Source: Rhipicephalus microplus (taxonomy: Eukaryota; Arthropoda; Arachnida; Ixodida; Ixodidae). From it: DNA of 64,000 nt. The DNA lies in assembly GCF_043290135.1 (NCBI RefSeq), contig NC_134700.1, positions 83,494,500 to 83,558,499 on the forward strand, in the 5' to 3' direction. Under the pieces are notes generated by a model. The model did no database searches and was not told the origin of the DNA. It saw only the letters and a list, made by a program, of their open reading frames with translations. A program made the translations under genes and the position numbers. Shown in pieces: positions 34,986-47,483 of the stretch; positions within the stretch are counted from its first letter, which is position 1, and each line of letters opens with the position of its first letter.

Positions 34986-37900
34986 GGAAGGCACGGAGCT
35001 GCAGCCAGCGGTAAAGGCGGACGTTATCATCGGCTGGTTTGCCAGCCCTTTTTCTCGTGGAGTACACTGATGCTCGTGCTTTCTTTAGAGGTGCAAATCA
35101 AATTCGATCATACTCCGAATACGGCATGCATGGTTTCAGAGCAAAGTTTGCAGCGTGCAGCTTCTTTGTTTCCTGCGCGTGTAATTAAAAAAAAAAACTA
35201 TTCCCAGTGTGCCATGTTCGCGGACGAAAACTGCGTGCACGAGCAGCTGGGCGCAAGAGCCAGTGTGGTTGTGCGTTACGGTAGTCCCCTAGCCGCCAAC
35301 AGGCGCCGGCCGCCAGCGAGGCAGTGGCAGCGCTGCCCGGGCTGCCCCCCCCCCCCCCCCTCCTTGAAACAGAGCGAGCGAACGTGGGCTTTTTTTTTTT
35401 CGATGCGAATCGTCGCATCGGGATTCGCGAGAGGCGCCGCCGTGTCCTTCCGCGGTTACGTGCACTCCCCTGCTTCGGCTCCTAATCTATGCTTTGAAAA
35501 GTTTATTCTCTCTTCCTCGAACAAAGGGAGAGACAACACGGTTCATCGTGTACGACTGCGCTGCGCTGACCTACAGACCTTCGCCGACTGAGTTTCGGGC
35601 GAAGGCGCCTATGTGGAAAGGGTGCATTAGAGGGGGGGAGGGGTGAGGAGAGACGGCGAGCAAGCTGGTATTCGAAAGCTTGCGGTCAACAGGAGCGCTG
35701 CGCCAGCGTCAATGCGCATCAAAACCACGAGAAGCGCTTTTTCGTCCCAGTCACGGGCCGCGATAGAAGCAAAAAGAACAAATAAAGGGTGGCGAGACAG
35801 CCAGCGGCTGGGGCCGGGTTATAAGCGTACCGTGCTTGTAACCAGCCAAGCAGTTTTAAAAATACTGCTTTATTGCTGAATTTGAGGCTCTGGTTTACTA
35901 ATGTATAAAACTTGAATAACAGTGTGTGGATGACAATGTGCTCCATTTTAGGAAAAAGAATTCCATTCCCATTCCATTCCGCTCAAAGTGAGGTCAATTC
36001 CATTCCCATGTCATTCCTCGAAGTGTTGTCCCCCATTCCATTCTTAGTCCATTCCGGGGTTGTCAAAATGTGGAATGACTCCGGAATAATTCAAATTCCG
36101 GAATTGCAACTCCGCAACACTGCTTTGGAGGAAATGGATTGAGGGCGTAAATGACGCAAGATTGAGAAGGAGATGGAGGTGCTGTTTCATGATCACCGCC
36201 AGGAAACGAGCAACAGCTCATCGACTTGCGCGGCCGGCTACACACATACTATACGTTGTGGAGGCTTTCACATCCTTTAGGCGACCGAAATTGAGAACCT
36301 CGGCAAAGAGCAAGAAAGAGAGACTGAGCGAGAGAGTACGGAAAGAAGAGTAGCCTGAGGCAAGGGCAACGGGTGAGATGCGACGCGCACTACCGCGAGA
36401 AACCTCATTTCACGCGCGCGTTTCCTTCAAGCAGCTAATGTAAGGCCACATATAACGCCCTGTTGATCCTTTAAAACTGGTTCCGCCTAATAATGCCTTC
36501 CTGGTGCACCCTGCCAGCCGCTCGCTTTCCCTCCGCTTTCGCAATATATCAGTCTTCTCACGCGTGTTTGTTTCCCCGTGTGAGGACAGGCTTCTCGGTT
36601 TTCCAAGACTCCGCGAAATATATTCATGCATGATTTTCCTGCTGTAGACCTGATTTTATAGGAATCGGGAATGGGTTAGGTTGGAGCATATTTGGGAGCA
36701 CTGGCTAGCTATTTCTCGTCGCTTGGCAAATCCTAGCACTTTTGTTGTTTGTGTTGAAGACACCGGAACTGCTAAGGAGACCACAGGCAAAGAAGTATTT
36801 ACTTGCACTAACTTTAATTCACTTTATTATGTGGTTATTTACACTTCGGTCGCTAGGTTCTCTGCTTATTTCGACTCGAGTCCCTTTATTTGCTATCGTT
36901 TAATTCCCACTTTATTCACTTCAGCATGTTTTGATTCACCCAGGATTCACTTCTGTGTGCGCTGTATCTCTTTCAATTCGACATGAATTCACTTTGAAAT
37001 TACTTCAACTTCTGCTGATGATCATATGGCGCCATTATAACCGTACCTAACATCGCAAGTCTTCTGCCACCATTCTTCTTGTCACCATCAACGGACGCCG
37101 TATTTGCATTTTTCCTCCGATTAGCTACAAAAGGCGTTCGTCTGGATAAGTGGTTTGCGAACGATCTGCTTTTGAGAAAGCGAAGCAGCACTTCACTTTG
37201 GTCAAAACAATCAGCCTCGTAGGTCGATTAAACACGGTGATCAATGTAGTTGATGTGGCTGTATTAACACGGTAGAGAAATCTCTCCCTTCGCAGCGTCG
37301 TAATCGTGGCATGACTCGTTTCATTTGTGCTGTGCACCGGTCTTGTGAAACCTGAACATTCACTGAATTGATTGAATTTCACAAGAATATGACGTGAGGA
37401 TATCCTTGGAATGAGTGTACAACTTGCGTAAAACAGCGGGATGTGTCATATGCATGAGGTGCGATATGAAAGCCAAATGCTAGAAAAAAAAAAGGGGGGG
37501 GGGGAGTGGGAGGCATCCCAGCAGGCCTCCACTGCTGGGCTGTACAAGTTGTACATATTGTTTATCCGTTGTAGTAGCGGGAGTTATGTCACTTCGTGTT
37601 TTGAATAACTGCATCAGAAATATAATTTTTTGCATGATCAATAACCATGTCTGAGAAGTCACAAAATGATATACGACGTAGTTCGTTCTCTTCTAAGAGC
37701 ACAACAAAATCTAGCCACGTTGTTGCGGTTGTTTATTGTTTTTATGACTGTCGATTCCATTGCCTAACCATACAAATGACAGCCAAGATTTTGCGTAAGC
37801 CGTACAACTGCCAGTCAAAAATTATTTTAAAAATAAACACAAAATTGCTCTATTGGAGTTCATAGGCTCTAGCCCAAGTGCGCTTGGTGCCTCGTCGACA

Positions 37901-38124
37901 GAAGAAACTCTATATTTACTTTATTGTCACCGCCATCCCAATAAACACGATGACCTTGAAAAAAAATGCACCATAATCCGCTAAAGGAAACAATGTGTAG
38001 ATGTGAAGCAGCGGGCGCTAAGGCTTCCACGGGCGCCGACGTTGATGATGGCGCTCATCGCGGCGTTGTGCAGAAGAGAAACCTTGAGAGGTGCAAAGCA
38101 CGCAGAGAAGTACCGATGTTTCAC
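34986..38124. other. No recognisable gene
   Basis: GC-rich sequence with a C16-type homopolymer (35345-35360) at about 35200-35600 is followed by AT-richer unique sequence. Apart from the ATTCC patch (35955-36115) and an A/G homopolymer near 37486-37504, nothing recurs elsewhere in the window. Reading frames are short on both strands. Confidence 0.4.
35955..36115. repeat. Degenerate ATTCC-rich repeat, locus 2
   Basis: CCATTCCCATTCCATTCCGC and related words run to CGGAATTGCAACTCCG. Same type as 23955-24092. Confidence 0.65.
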
Positions 38125-38290
38125 ACTGGAACATGCCAATCGCTGCTAATGGGCAATGAGAGACATAGGAGTCAGATTGGACACAAAGACCTGCAGTTCG
38201 CTTTTAGTTAACCCCTACGCAGCGAATTTTCATTGCTCAACAACGCACAGGAGAAGTCTTTCACCGGCACTATCTCGGCAGTCAAGATAC
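38125..38290 (+). mobile_element. Diverged fragment of the minisatellite element right half
   Basis: CATGCCAATCGCTGCTAATG, CTTTTAGTTAACCCCTACGC and AACGCACAGGAGAAGTCTTT match, with changes, the block at 42160-42280 and 50190-50310. Neither end of the element is present. A minus-strand frame of 143 codons across it (38208-38639) is probably chance. Confidence 0.7.
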
Positions 38291-38888
38291 CGACAGCCAT
38301 GGTGAACGATTGTGCAGCGCGAGCAGTCAAACTCTCTAGCAGACTGTGGAAAAAAAGATGAGCCACCGTCCCCATGATGATGATGATGCTGATCCTTATA
38401 ATACTGGCGCACACCCACAAAGACGGATCTGCCAAGAACTGGCTGGCAGGATCGACAGGAATATAAAGGCTTATGAACTTACGAACAGAAAGTAACTTCG
38501 GATCGCGAAGCTCACCGTCGACTTCTCTTTTATTTGAACACGCAAAAAAAATGTCCTTTCGTACTGCCTCAACACCACCACCTTTCTCCATCTTTATGTC
38601 AGTGCCGCACACAATTTCCAACATCAGCCACCGTGACAAATCAACTGTCTTGGTATTTTTTCTTTAAATGAAACCCTGGCTTATGCGAATGTCACGAAAA
38701 GCATATGCTGTGATCAGTATAACGGGCTTTCTTTAGCGTCCTCGTGGTCTTCCTTCCGCTTCTTTTTGAGTGGCTAGCTGGCCTTGTTTCACTATCCACA
38801 GTCCATTGTACGCATTGATGTAAAGACTTACTAGGATGGTGACCTGTCGTCTCCGGCGGGCCCACATCTTCAAGATGTGGTGGGTTGT

Positions 38889-39725
<837 letters not shown>

Positions 39726-40359
39726 TAGATATGCTGTGAATTTTATATTATAACAGCGCCATCCATCTTGTTTAACTATCAACTATACGCAAGCCTCCAA
39801 CGCCATCTAGTAATATAACTTCAAGGGACATATACACACAATACCATTTAGGGAGCAATTCTTAAAAGTAAGGAGAAGTGACTACTACAACATACTATTA
39901 CAGAGAAGGGAACAACTCCCACCCTAAGGAGCCCTAAAATTGTGGCCGGCCAACAGATCGTGCGTTGCGTTTTCCTGTGGTCGGGCCGTGGTGTTGTGTA
40001 AATCCTACATGCCGCGAGTAGGTTACCTTAGCTCAAGATCGGCATCTTATCAGTCGCGTTATTCTGACAGTTATATCACTTTCTCTTCCGCACTCACCTA
40101 TGACAAGAACGGTTTGTTTGATCATTATTGATGGATGTATAGTCTTCGTGATGGAGATGTATGACGAAGCGTTAACGTAAATGCATCCACGTTAAGTTGT
40201 ATTACAGCTCTCGAGCACCAATACACATTGCGCAAGCTCTTTCATATCAATGTACAGTAAGCATTAAACTACGCCTGTTAGGACACGTTTTACTTTCGTG
40301 TTTTACCGATTCTTATGACGAAAGGATCAAACATGTTTTTTTTTTCATCTAATACACAT

Positions 40360-40650
40360 TTACCCCGCGTATGACCAATTCGTGCAAGTATTGTGGTAAT
40401 AGGGCCACATTAGCGCATATTCTCTGGGAGTGTCCAGCACTAATTGGTAAAATGAGAGACGCGGCCTCAAAATGAGGACATTCGGGAGCGTTGGCGGACC
40501 GCGCTGCTCAGTTCAGGACTAAACTGAGCAGCGCGGGCGATCCAGCAGGCCAAAGAACTGCTGAGAGACATGGTCTCTCAACCAGCTCCTAGGTGGGAAC
40601 CCAGCCCAGTAACTTGCAAGAAGTGAATAAAGTTGTTCACTCACTCATCT
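40360..40650 (+). pseudogene. LINE 3'-terminal fragment (zinc knuckle and 3' UTR)
   Basis: TNSCKYCGNRATLAHILWEC (40380-40435) is the C-x2-C...H...C knuckle found at the end of I-group LINE polyproteins. AAQFRTKLSSAGDPAG follows, with one stop. The 3' end is AATAAAGTTGTTCACTCACTC (40627-40647), a short-repeat tail. Internally CGCTGCTCAGTT and AACTGAGCAGCG (about 40501-40538) form a hairpin. The upstream RT is missing, so the copy is 5'-truncated. Confidence 0.8.
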
Positions 40651-40974
40651 AATATTGGGAGAATATAAAACAAAAAATATACTAGATCCCATTTTTACCA
40701 CGGCTTAAAGAGTTTAAGCTCTATGGATCGCATGAAATGACTAGAGGCTCGAGAGTGATTCCATTCTGATAAAAGTGTGAGCACTTAGACTTCATTCATT
40801 TTCATTTGTAGGTGATGACGCTGCAGCTGGCGAGATTATACGGGTGGACACAGCCGGCGATTCTTCCACCTGGGAACCCTATATGAATGATAGAGCCGAT
40901 ATGTCACCAGATATTAGTCAGCCTATTGTGTTTCAGCTAGGCGATCGGCTGTCATTGCCTGCAGGAAACTAATT

Positions 40975-41579
40975 TCTTTTCACTATCCGACGTAAGGGCT
41001 TTTAAGCAAAAGGTTAACTTAGCTTGCTATTTCTCTTTCGCTACAACTCCTTTTACGGGAGTAGGCATCACAATTTTAATTGGGCTTTATTGAGAGGTCA
41101 CCACGTTGTTTATGACGGCGTCGGTAAAATTATGGCTCTCGATTGTACCTACTTTTCTTTTCGAATGAGGATACTATATGTGTATGCGCCTGCACAAGCA
41201 GGACAGTCTAATGATTTTTTTTTTTTCGAAATTCGGATGTTTGTTTCTTCTAGATGGTCGCCCCATATTTCTAATTGGAGGCTTTAACTGTGTGCTAAAT
41301 ACGCGGTGCGATGTGCAAGGTCCTGGCTGGGATCAGTCTGCTTGAAATTTACGTGAGCTGCGTCATGTTGTCCAGCATTTTTCATTGCTGGATGCGCACA
41401 TTGTCATGCACGGGAATACTTTTGTATGGACATGGCGCCGCGGACCATCTTTCAGCGGACTCGACCGGGCTTATATTTCAAATGCTTTAGCGACGTTTGT
41501 CTCCGACTTACGTGTTCTGCCCACCCCACCTTCTCCTGTGTACATCTCTAACTATCGTCCGATTCTCTTAGAAATAAAA
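40975..41579 (+). pseudogene. Tx1/L1-like LINE endonuclease domain
   Basis: NFFSLSDVRAFKQKVN, VVYDGVGKIMALDCTYFSF, MRILYVYAPAQAGQSNDFF, IGGFNCVLNTRCD (GDFN motif lacking its Asp), QHFSLLDAHIVMHGNTFVWT, LDRAYIS and PVYISNYRPILLEIK (SDHRP-like, with Asp-His changed to Asn-Tyr) follow in order over several frames. Two motif residues are changed, so the domain is probably inactive as well as frameshifted. Confidence 0.82.
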
Positions 41580-42364
41580 AAAAAATGGCAGCATATTCAC
41601 CGAGTGAATGATTGAGAGTGGGGCGACGCATCCATCTGTCCATTCGTTCTTGCTTCCGTCCATCCAGGCGCACGTCTGTGTGGCCGCCCATGCGTCCATC
41701 CGCCCGTCCGTGCGTGCGTCCGCTCGTGCGTCCGCCCGTCCATCCGTGCGTCCGTCCCTGCGTTCGTCCATGCATCCGCCACTGCGTCCGTCCTTGCATT
41801 CATCCGTCCGCGCAGCCATTCGTGCGTCCGTCCATGCATCTGTCTGTGTGTCCGTTCGTCCACCTATTCAACACTCCAAGTACCATCATCTCGCATTTTT
41901 TCATCATATCTTCACCATAGAAGCACCGCCATCCAGCGGGCATTCCAAGTACTGAACGAGAGGAGGCGCACGCACACTTTCTTACGGCTTCCGCTTCGGG
42001 TCCACTTCCCACCTTTAACCACCTCGAGTTTATGGTATACACTAGTTCACTGTATTCATGGCACTGCGGCCCAACGCTCACTAAGCCTTTCTAAAACCAA
42101 GGAGGTTGTGCCCAGCGAGTATAACGTAGCAACCCTTTCTTGTCAGATAGTGCTCAATGTACATGCCAATGGCTGCTAAGGGGGAATGAGGGACAGGAGA
42201 ATTCGGCTTTTAGTTAACGCGCACGCTGCGAATTTTCGATTGTTCTACAACGCACAGGAGAAATATCCCACCGGCACAACTTCGAGGTCAAAATGTAAGA
42301 CTGGTTACACACTACGACTACGAGGGACGAACGGGTGCCACTTTAAGAAGCTTCGCCGCTAAAG
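41580..42364 (+). mobile_element. GCGAAGC-bounded minisatellite element, copy 2
   Basis: It begins AAAAATGGCAGCATATTCAC and GTGGGGCGACGCATCC, has the CCGTCC minisatellite (about 41630-41860), then AACACTCCAAGTACCATC, CCGCCATCCAGCGGGCATTC, a block with GAGGTTGTGCCCAGCGAGTA and GAATTCGGCTTTTAGTTAAC, and ends GAAGCTTCGCCGCTAAA. It splits the Tx1-like LINE between LLEIK and VPFSFSDKPW. The insertion is therefore younger than the LINE and the element was mobile. It resembles copy 3 very closely over the right half (about 41865-42350 against 49880-50390). Confidence 0.8.
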
Positions 42365-43917
42365 TTCCATTTTCTTTTTCGGACAAACCATGGCGTCTTG
42401 ATGTTCGCGTCCTCCAGGACACGTGCTCTCGGTCAAATTTTTGCCATGCTGTACGGGGGTCACTTGCTGCGCCTGATTCATTTGATTGGGATGCGCTTAA
42501 AACGCAGTGGCTCCTTCACTGCTCAGTTGAAGAGCGTTCACTTCGTCGTCGCGTTTCTGAGGAGCTGGCCGATACTGCAGCGAAGATGTACGCATCGCCT
42601 TGCGCGCCGAAACGCTGTCTCCCCTGATGCGAGCTTGGCAACATGAATTACGTGAACGCTTCCAGCGTTGGATTGCCGCCTCGTCTCTGGCGGAGGCTGC
42701 GTGGCGTTGTAGGCAAAACCCTTGTGCCCATCCTGAGGTGCTACGCTATGCGAGGAAATTGTGTTTTGGGCAGTCACAATCACCTGTTTTTACGACACGC
42801 GAACACACCCCCTACACAGCCGCTTCCCTACGTGTGATCGATCTCTTTTTCTGACGCATTTTGAAGAGATGTCTTGTTCGGCCATGCGGACAAACTGTGA
42901 CATAATACCGCCTATGCTTAGAGGTTTGCCTCGCGTTCCTCAACAAGCTGCTGATTCTGTGCACGTACCCCCATCAGTTGGAGAGGTAAAGGCAGCACTA
43001 CAATCTATGAAACGCGGACAGCCGCTGAGCCAGACGGTTCTCCAGTTGAATTTTAATTATCATTTTGGAACGAGCTTGGTACTGCCTTTACTGCGATTGT
43101 CCAGCGTTGTTTCGAGAATGGTGTCTTTCAATCAAGTTTTCGAGATGGACGCATTGTGCTTATTCCAAAAGCTGATGCTTCTTCTGTTAATCCTGAAGAT
43201 TGGAGACCTATCGCGCTTCTTAACGTTGACTATGAGATATTCGCGACGGTGGTCATTCAACGTTTGAGGGCTCTGTTGAACACCCTGGTGGATCATCACC
43301 AGGGTTCATCTATGCCTGACCGAGAAATACACAGCTTGTACTTTACCACCCGGGATATCATAGCCTATACTCTGTCGTGATCTGCGCGTGGTCTCCTTGT
43401 GTATTTGGACCAAGAGGAAGCATTTGACCGACTAGAGCACACGTATATCCTTAAAGTGCTCGCAGCCCTTGGCCTTGGTTTTCCTGGTACTTTTGTGGAA
43501 TTAATTGGGCATAGCTATATACTCAGGTATAAAAAGCACACTAGTTCTAAATGGTTTGGAGAGTGCTGCGCTTTCTATTACACGTGAGGTCCATCAGGGA
43601 TGCCCATTGTCTCCTGTTCTATTTGTCCTCAGCCTTGAGCCATTTTTGTGGGCTGTAGGAGCGGATTCGCATGCCTGGAGTCTTGCGCTTCCGCTCAGCA
43701 GTGCCGTGAAAGTCACAGCTTTTGCTGATGACATAACCCTGTATCTTTCAGATGAAGATAGTCTTTCACATAGCCTGCGTTTATTCTTTCAGTATGGTGA
43801 CATTTCAGGTGCCGCGCTAAACCTAAGTCCCGGTATTTGTTCATCGGCTCTCCTCTCTAAACTCCAGACTTAGCTCAACATCTCTTCTTCAGCCGGCTGC
43901 GTCTCTTCGCATTTTAG
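42365..43917 (+). pseudogene. Tx1/L1-like LINE reverse transcriptase
   Basis: After a linker (VPFSFSDKPWRLDVRVLQD) come GRIVLIPKADASSVNPEDWR, PIALLNVDYEIFATVVIQRL, HHQGSSMPDREIHSLYFTTR, LLVYLDQEEAFDRLEH (catalytic Asp), VHQGCPLSPVLFVLSLEP and VTAFADDITLYLSD (FADD). The frame then changes at the site of the second LINE insertion. A stop at 43378-43380 and several shifts are present. Confidence 0.9.
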
Positions 43918-45627
43918 ACACCCCAAGGTTCTGTGATATCGCCAATTCTATTCAACATCGTTATGATCGGCTTAGCTCGGAACCTCGAAAACATTGAAGG
44001 ACTCAGACATGCCATCTACGCAGACGATGTTACACTCTGGGTGACAAGAGGATCTCTAAGACAAGAACAAGATCTTGTACAACGCTCAGTTGATACATTT
44101 CGCGACTACGTCTGTCAATGTGGCCTCGTCTGCTCTCCGGAGAAATCAGAAGTCCTGAGAGTCTACAGACGAGTATACGATCTGCAAAACTCCATAGACG
44201 CCTATATGAGGGGAAGAAGATTCCAGAAGTGTCCCGAATTAAGATTCTCGGCATGTGGATACAAAGCAACTGTCGTATAGACCACACCATCAGACAGCTG
44301 TCAAACACTACAGCGCACATAACGAGGATTATCACCAGAATCTCTAACAGAAGACGGGGTATGAAGTTGGAGGACATATGTAGGCTTGTACAGGCCCTCG
44401 TGGACAGTAGGATTGTATACAGTGTCCCCTACCAAACACCACTCCCACAGGAAAAAGAACAATTAGAGGCAATCCTTAGAAAAGCCTACAAGTGCGCCCG
44501 CAGTCTACCTGTCATCACCTCGGCAGAGAAATTCCTTAAACTCGGGATAAACAATACAGTGCAACAAGACATCGAGGGGCATCTTCTTGTGCAGAAAATG
44601 AGACCTGCTAGCGGCTACGTGCAGGTACACGTTGCAGACATTGGGGATGAGGTATGCTTGCGGAGAAATCAATAACACGGCGAGCATACCAAAGGACATT
44701 CGCCAGATCATTGAAGTCAGCCCAATACATCTAAACATGCATCCAAAAATCCATAAAGCTCGAAAAAAAGCAAGATCAGAAGCACAAGAAAACAAATTTC
44801 AAGGCAACAACTGAAGTATTGTACGTTGACATGACCACATACAGAGGGCACTCAGGGACATTTGTAAGCGTTGTTGATCACCAACTTAGGGAAGTCAACA
44901 GCGCCTCGATCAGAAGCAAGAACATCCTCGAAGCTGAGGAAGTAGCGATCGCGCTCGCTATCACACACCAGAGCGAAGAGTCTACATCATAAATAGTTAC
45001 TGACTCGCAAGAAGCGTGTCGACGGTACAGCAGTGGACGCATATCCAGTGCTGCCATCCGCACACTCAAGGGATGAAAAATCAACTTCTCCAGCTGCTCC
45101 ATTACGTGGACACCAGGTCATGAAACTGTGAGAGAGAACCAGCGTGCCGACGCCATTGCCCGAGAATACGTCGACCTGGGGGCGCACAACGACGAGGAAC
45201 CAGCCACAATTACTGGACTTTATCGAGCAATTTTAGAACACCGAGAGCCCTGGGAAGGATATAACCCCTCCCCACAAAGACCTCAGCAGAGAGCAGTCGG
45301 TTGCCTGGAGACAGCTGCCGACTAATACCTACCCCAATCTCAGTCTTCTGAGTAAAATCTATCTAGGAATATACGCCAACAAATGCCCGCTATGCAGAAA
45401 ACACCCCAAACTTTACCACGTGACATGGGCCTACCAACACACACAGGTAGTGCCAAGAAACTGCACACCAACACCGGAGCAGTGGGAGGCTGCGCTGTCC
45501 TGCTTAAGCCTGAAGAACAGTTCAAGCTAATCGACAGAGCTTGCAAGATGGCAAAAGCCACAGGGGCCCTGGGCTGAGGGCTCCGCCTTCAACGGAAAAA
45601 AATATTTGTAATAAAGTTTTGCATTCT
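43918..45627 (+). mobile_element. 5'-truncated I-type LINE inserted in the Tx1-like LINE
   Basis: The insert begins inside RT at SPILFNIVMIGLARNLE, after an ACACCCCAAGGTTCTGTG junction. It continues AIYADDVTLWV (YADD), a thumb with ILGMWIQSNCRIDHTIRQL and KLEDICRLVQALVDSRIVYS, and an RNase H with VDMTTYRGHSG, EAEEVAIALAIT (Glu), IVTDSQEACRRY (Asp) and TWTPGHETVRENQRADAIAR (His and Asp). The tail has CPLCRKHP-like codons, then PEEQFKLIDRACKMAKATGA. It ends with AATAAAGTTTTGCATTC. It is flanked by the 12-bp duplication TTCGCATTTTAG (43906-43917 and 45628-45639). Frameshifts near 44240 and 44640 and several stops make it inactive. Confidence 0.92.
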
Positions 45628-45639
45628 TTCGCATTTTAG

Positions 45640-46797
45640 GAATTTTATACAAGCATTACGGCATTTGTAACTGTTTGGTCAAACGCCCTCGATGAAGTAC
45701 AACAAAAAACTGAGAACTCCTGGGATTTTGACTTCCCTCTTCTTAAGCAGAGGTACCTTGAGCAAACTATGTTCTGCGGTCGCCTTTGGTACCTTTCTTA
45801 CGTGGAGCAGCCGCCTTTACGCATCGTGAGGTCATTGCAATCTACCTTGTGTTCGTTCTTTTGGTCCGGTGGAACTGAGTTGGTTTCTCGTGTGGCGCTA
45901 GGACAGCAGCGTTCGGAGGTTTTACTTTCCCTTCTGTATCAATACGCTGCCAGCTATTGGCTTTGCGCTTCCTGTGGAAAGGAATCCCCTGCATGAGGAA
46001 TCTCCTCCACAAGGAAAGGAATCCCCTGCACGAACTCTGGCATATTATTTTCTAGGCACTCACCTCTATTTAATGCCTAATGTGCACCTTAATCATGGAC
46101 CGCAATCAGTAATACTTCCTGTGTTTTATGCAACATCTGTCGCATTTTTTCGTCATATCCAGTCGACGTGCCCGGAGGTAGATGTGTTAGACAATCCTAT
46201 CGTTGACACAACAGCCGCTTTGTTGCTCCCGTTAGTTCCTCCGGCACGCCACACCCGCTCTAGTCGTGTGTCTTGGAGCACGCTGACGGCATCCCTGGCC
46301 ACCTCCGGGACTTCATGTGGCGGCTGGGGGGGGGGGGGGGGGGCGTTCTTCCTACCCTAGACCGCCTCGAAAGGTGGAGAATCGTCCAGTCATCAACATG
46401 TCCGAACTACTCCCTACGGGAAACAAACCAGCGTGTTTTAAGACAATGCGTCGTTGCTCGTGTTTTCTGGAGGGCTGTGCATGCAGGATTTCGTGGCCTC
46501 GGAGTAAACTGGTTTGTTTCTTCTGGACGTTGTTCTCGAGGCCGCTTCGCCTACCTTCTCATTGTTGCTGGTGCCTACTGTCTTTGGCGCAATCACTGTG
46601 AGGCTGTTGCAGCAGGTCGTAGCCACCATGCTCTCTTCCCGATTTTGGAGCTACTGTACATAGAAACACTATCTGTTTTGTCCGAGGAACTCTTCTTTCT
46701 GGGTGAGGAGGAATTCCTTCGACACTGGTCCTTCCCTTTTCTGTTCGTCTGCGAGAGACGTGTAAAGCTTGTTTTCATGCCTGCCTGGTTTTGGTAG
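45640..46797 (+). pseudogene. Tx1/L1-like LINE C-terminal domain (zf-RVT-like)
   Basis: The frame resumes after the inserted LINE and ends with DFMWRLGGGGG, LERWRIVQSSTCPNYSLRET, RVLRQCVVARVFWRAVHAGF, RGLGVNWFVSSGRC, YCLWRNHCEAVAAGRSH and a stop at about 46797. Cys and His residues are spaced as in the zinc-binding segment downstream of L1/plant LINE RTs. A G20 run (46324-46343) has expanded inside the coding region. At about 45975-46025 an 18-bp word, GGAAAGGAATCCCCTGCA, is repeated. Confidence 0.78.
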
Positions 46798-47316
46798 GTT
46801 AATCTTTGTTTAGTACTCGCAAAAATACATTGTAAATACTATGTAAATACCTAACATATAGATATTTACATTTCATTTGTGTGTTCTTTGTTTACCATGT
46901 ATTGTGCATATGTAGACATATATTTTTGTAACAATTCTTGTGTATTTGTGTGTGTTGTGTTCCGTGTACATATGTATACTTTTCTTTTCGTAACAACGTT
47001 TGGTGTGTCTATGAATGTTGTGTTCTGGCGCTATGTTCTGTTGGATTGTAGTTGATGTTCACTGTCCGTGAGAATAAATTTCACTAAAGGAGTTGTCATA
47101 AATTGTGATTTCGATGGCGAATAAACAGAAAACAAAGAACTTTTTATCTGATAAATTTGGCTTCAATGCAAGTGAATGCTGCCTCACAATGATTACCAAT
47201 AATGCTAACAAGTGACGCATCGGGCTTTCACTCTCTTGCCAAGAACAGTTAAATACATGTACAATTTGGTTATTGAAAAACGCTTTGATTTATGTACAAA
47301 TATTACAAACGTGTAG

Positions 47317-47483
47317 CTAGGACAGCTCTCTTCTTCGGAACCACACAGGAAGTCCACCTTTGGCCTTCAGCACAATCTCGAAGGTCATCTCAACCTCTTC
47401 GAGGGGACGTGTAGACTCGACGGTAAACTTGGTTAGGATTTTGGCCAGCACAACTTTCACCTCCATCATGACAAACTTCTGAC
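47317..47483 (-). CDS. Cytochrome P450, last coding exon (C-terminus)
   Basis: The exon starts after the acceptor CACTCACAG at 47484-47492. It begins with two bases that complete the Gly codon of NCIG, then QKFVMMEVKVVLAKILTKFT, then VESTRPLEEVEMTFEIVLKA and KGGLPVWFRRRELS, and stops at TAG (47317-47319). QKF-MME-K directly after the heme loop, a conserved Pro-Leu turn and the short basic end are those of CYP4-type P450s (family inferred). P450s are heme monooxygenases, usually anchored in the endoplasmic reticulum, acting on lipids, hormones or xenobiotics. Phase matches exon 63362-63541 exactly. No stop or shift is seen, so I take it as a working host exon. Confidence 0.92.

Larger units (their letters stand above)
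40970..47110 (+). mobile_element. Tx1/L1-like LINE with two later insertions
   Basis: Three coding blocks belong to one LINE: endonuclease (40975-41579), linker and RT (42365-43917), and C-terminal domain (45640-46797). The 3' UTR has AATAAA at about 47072. It is interrupted by a minisatellite element (41580-42364) and by another LINE (43918-45627, with target duplication). The RT wording (RPIALLNVDYEIFA, HHQGSSMPDR, HQGCPLSPVLFVLSLEP) and the C-terminal zf-RVT-like domain are those of the Tx1/L1 group rather than the RNase H LINEs elsewhere in the window. It ends tail to tail with the P450 terminal exon. Confidence 0.85.

Noticed and set aside
38208..38639. 143-codon minus-strand frame
   Set aside because: It overlaps a diverged piece of the minisatellite element and shows no family motif.
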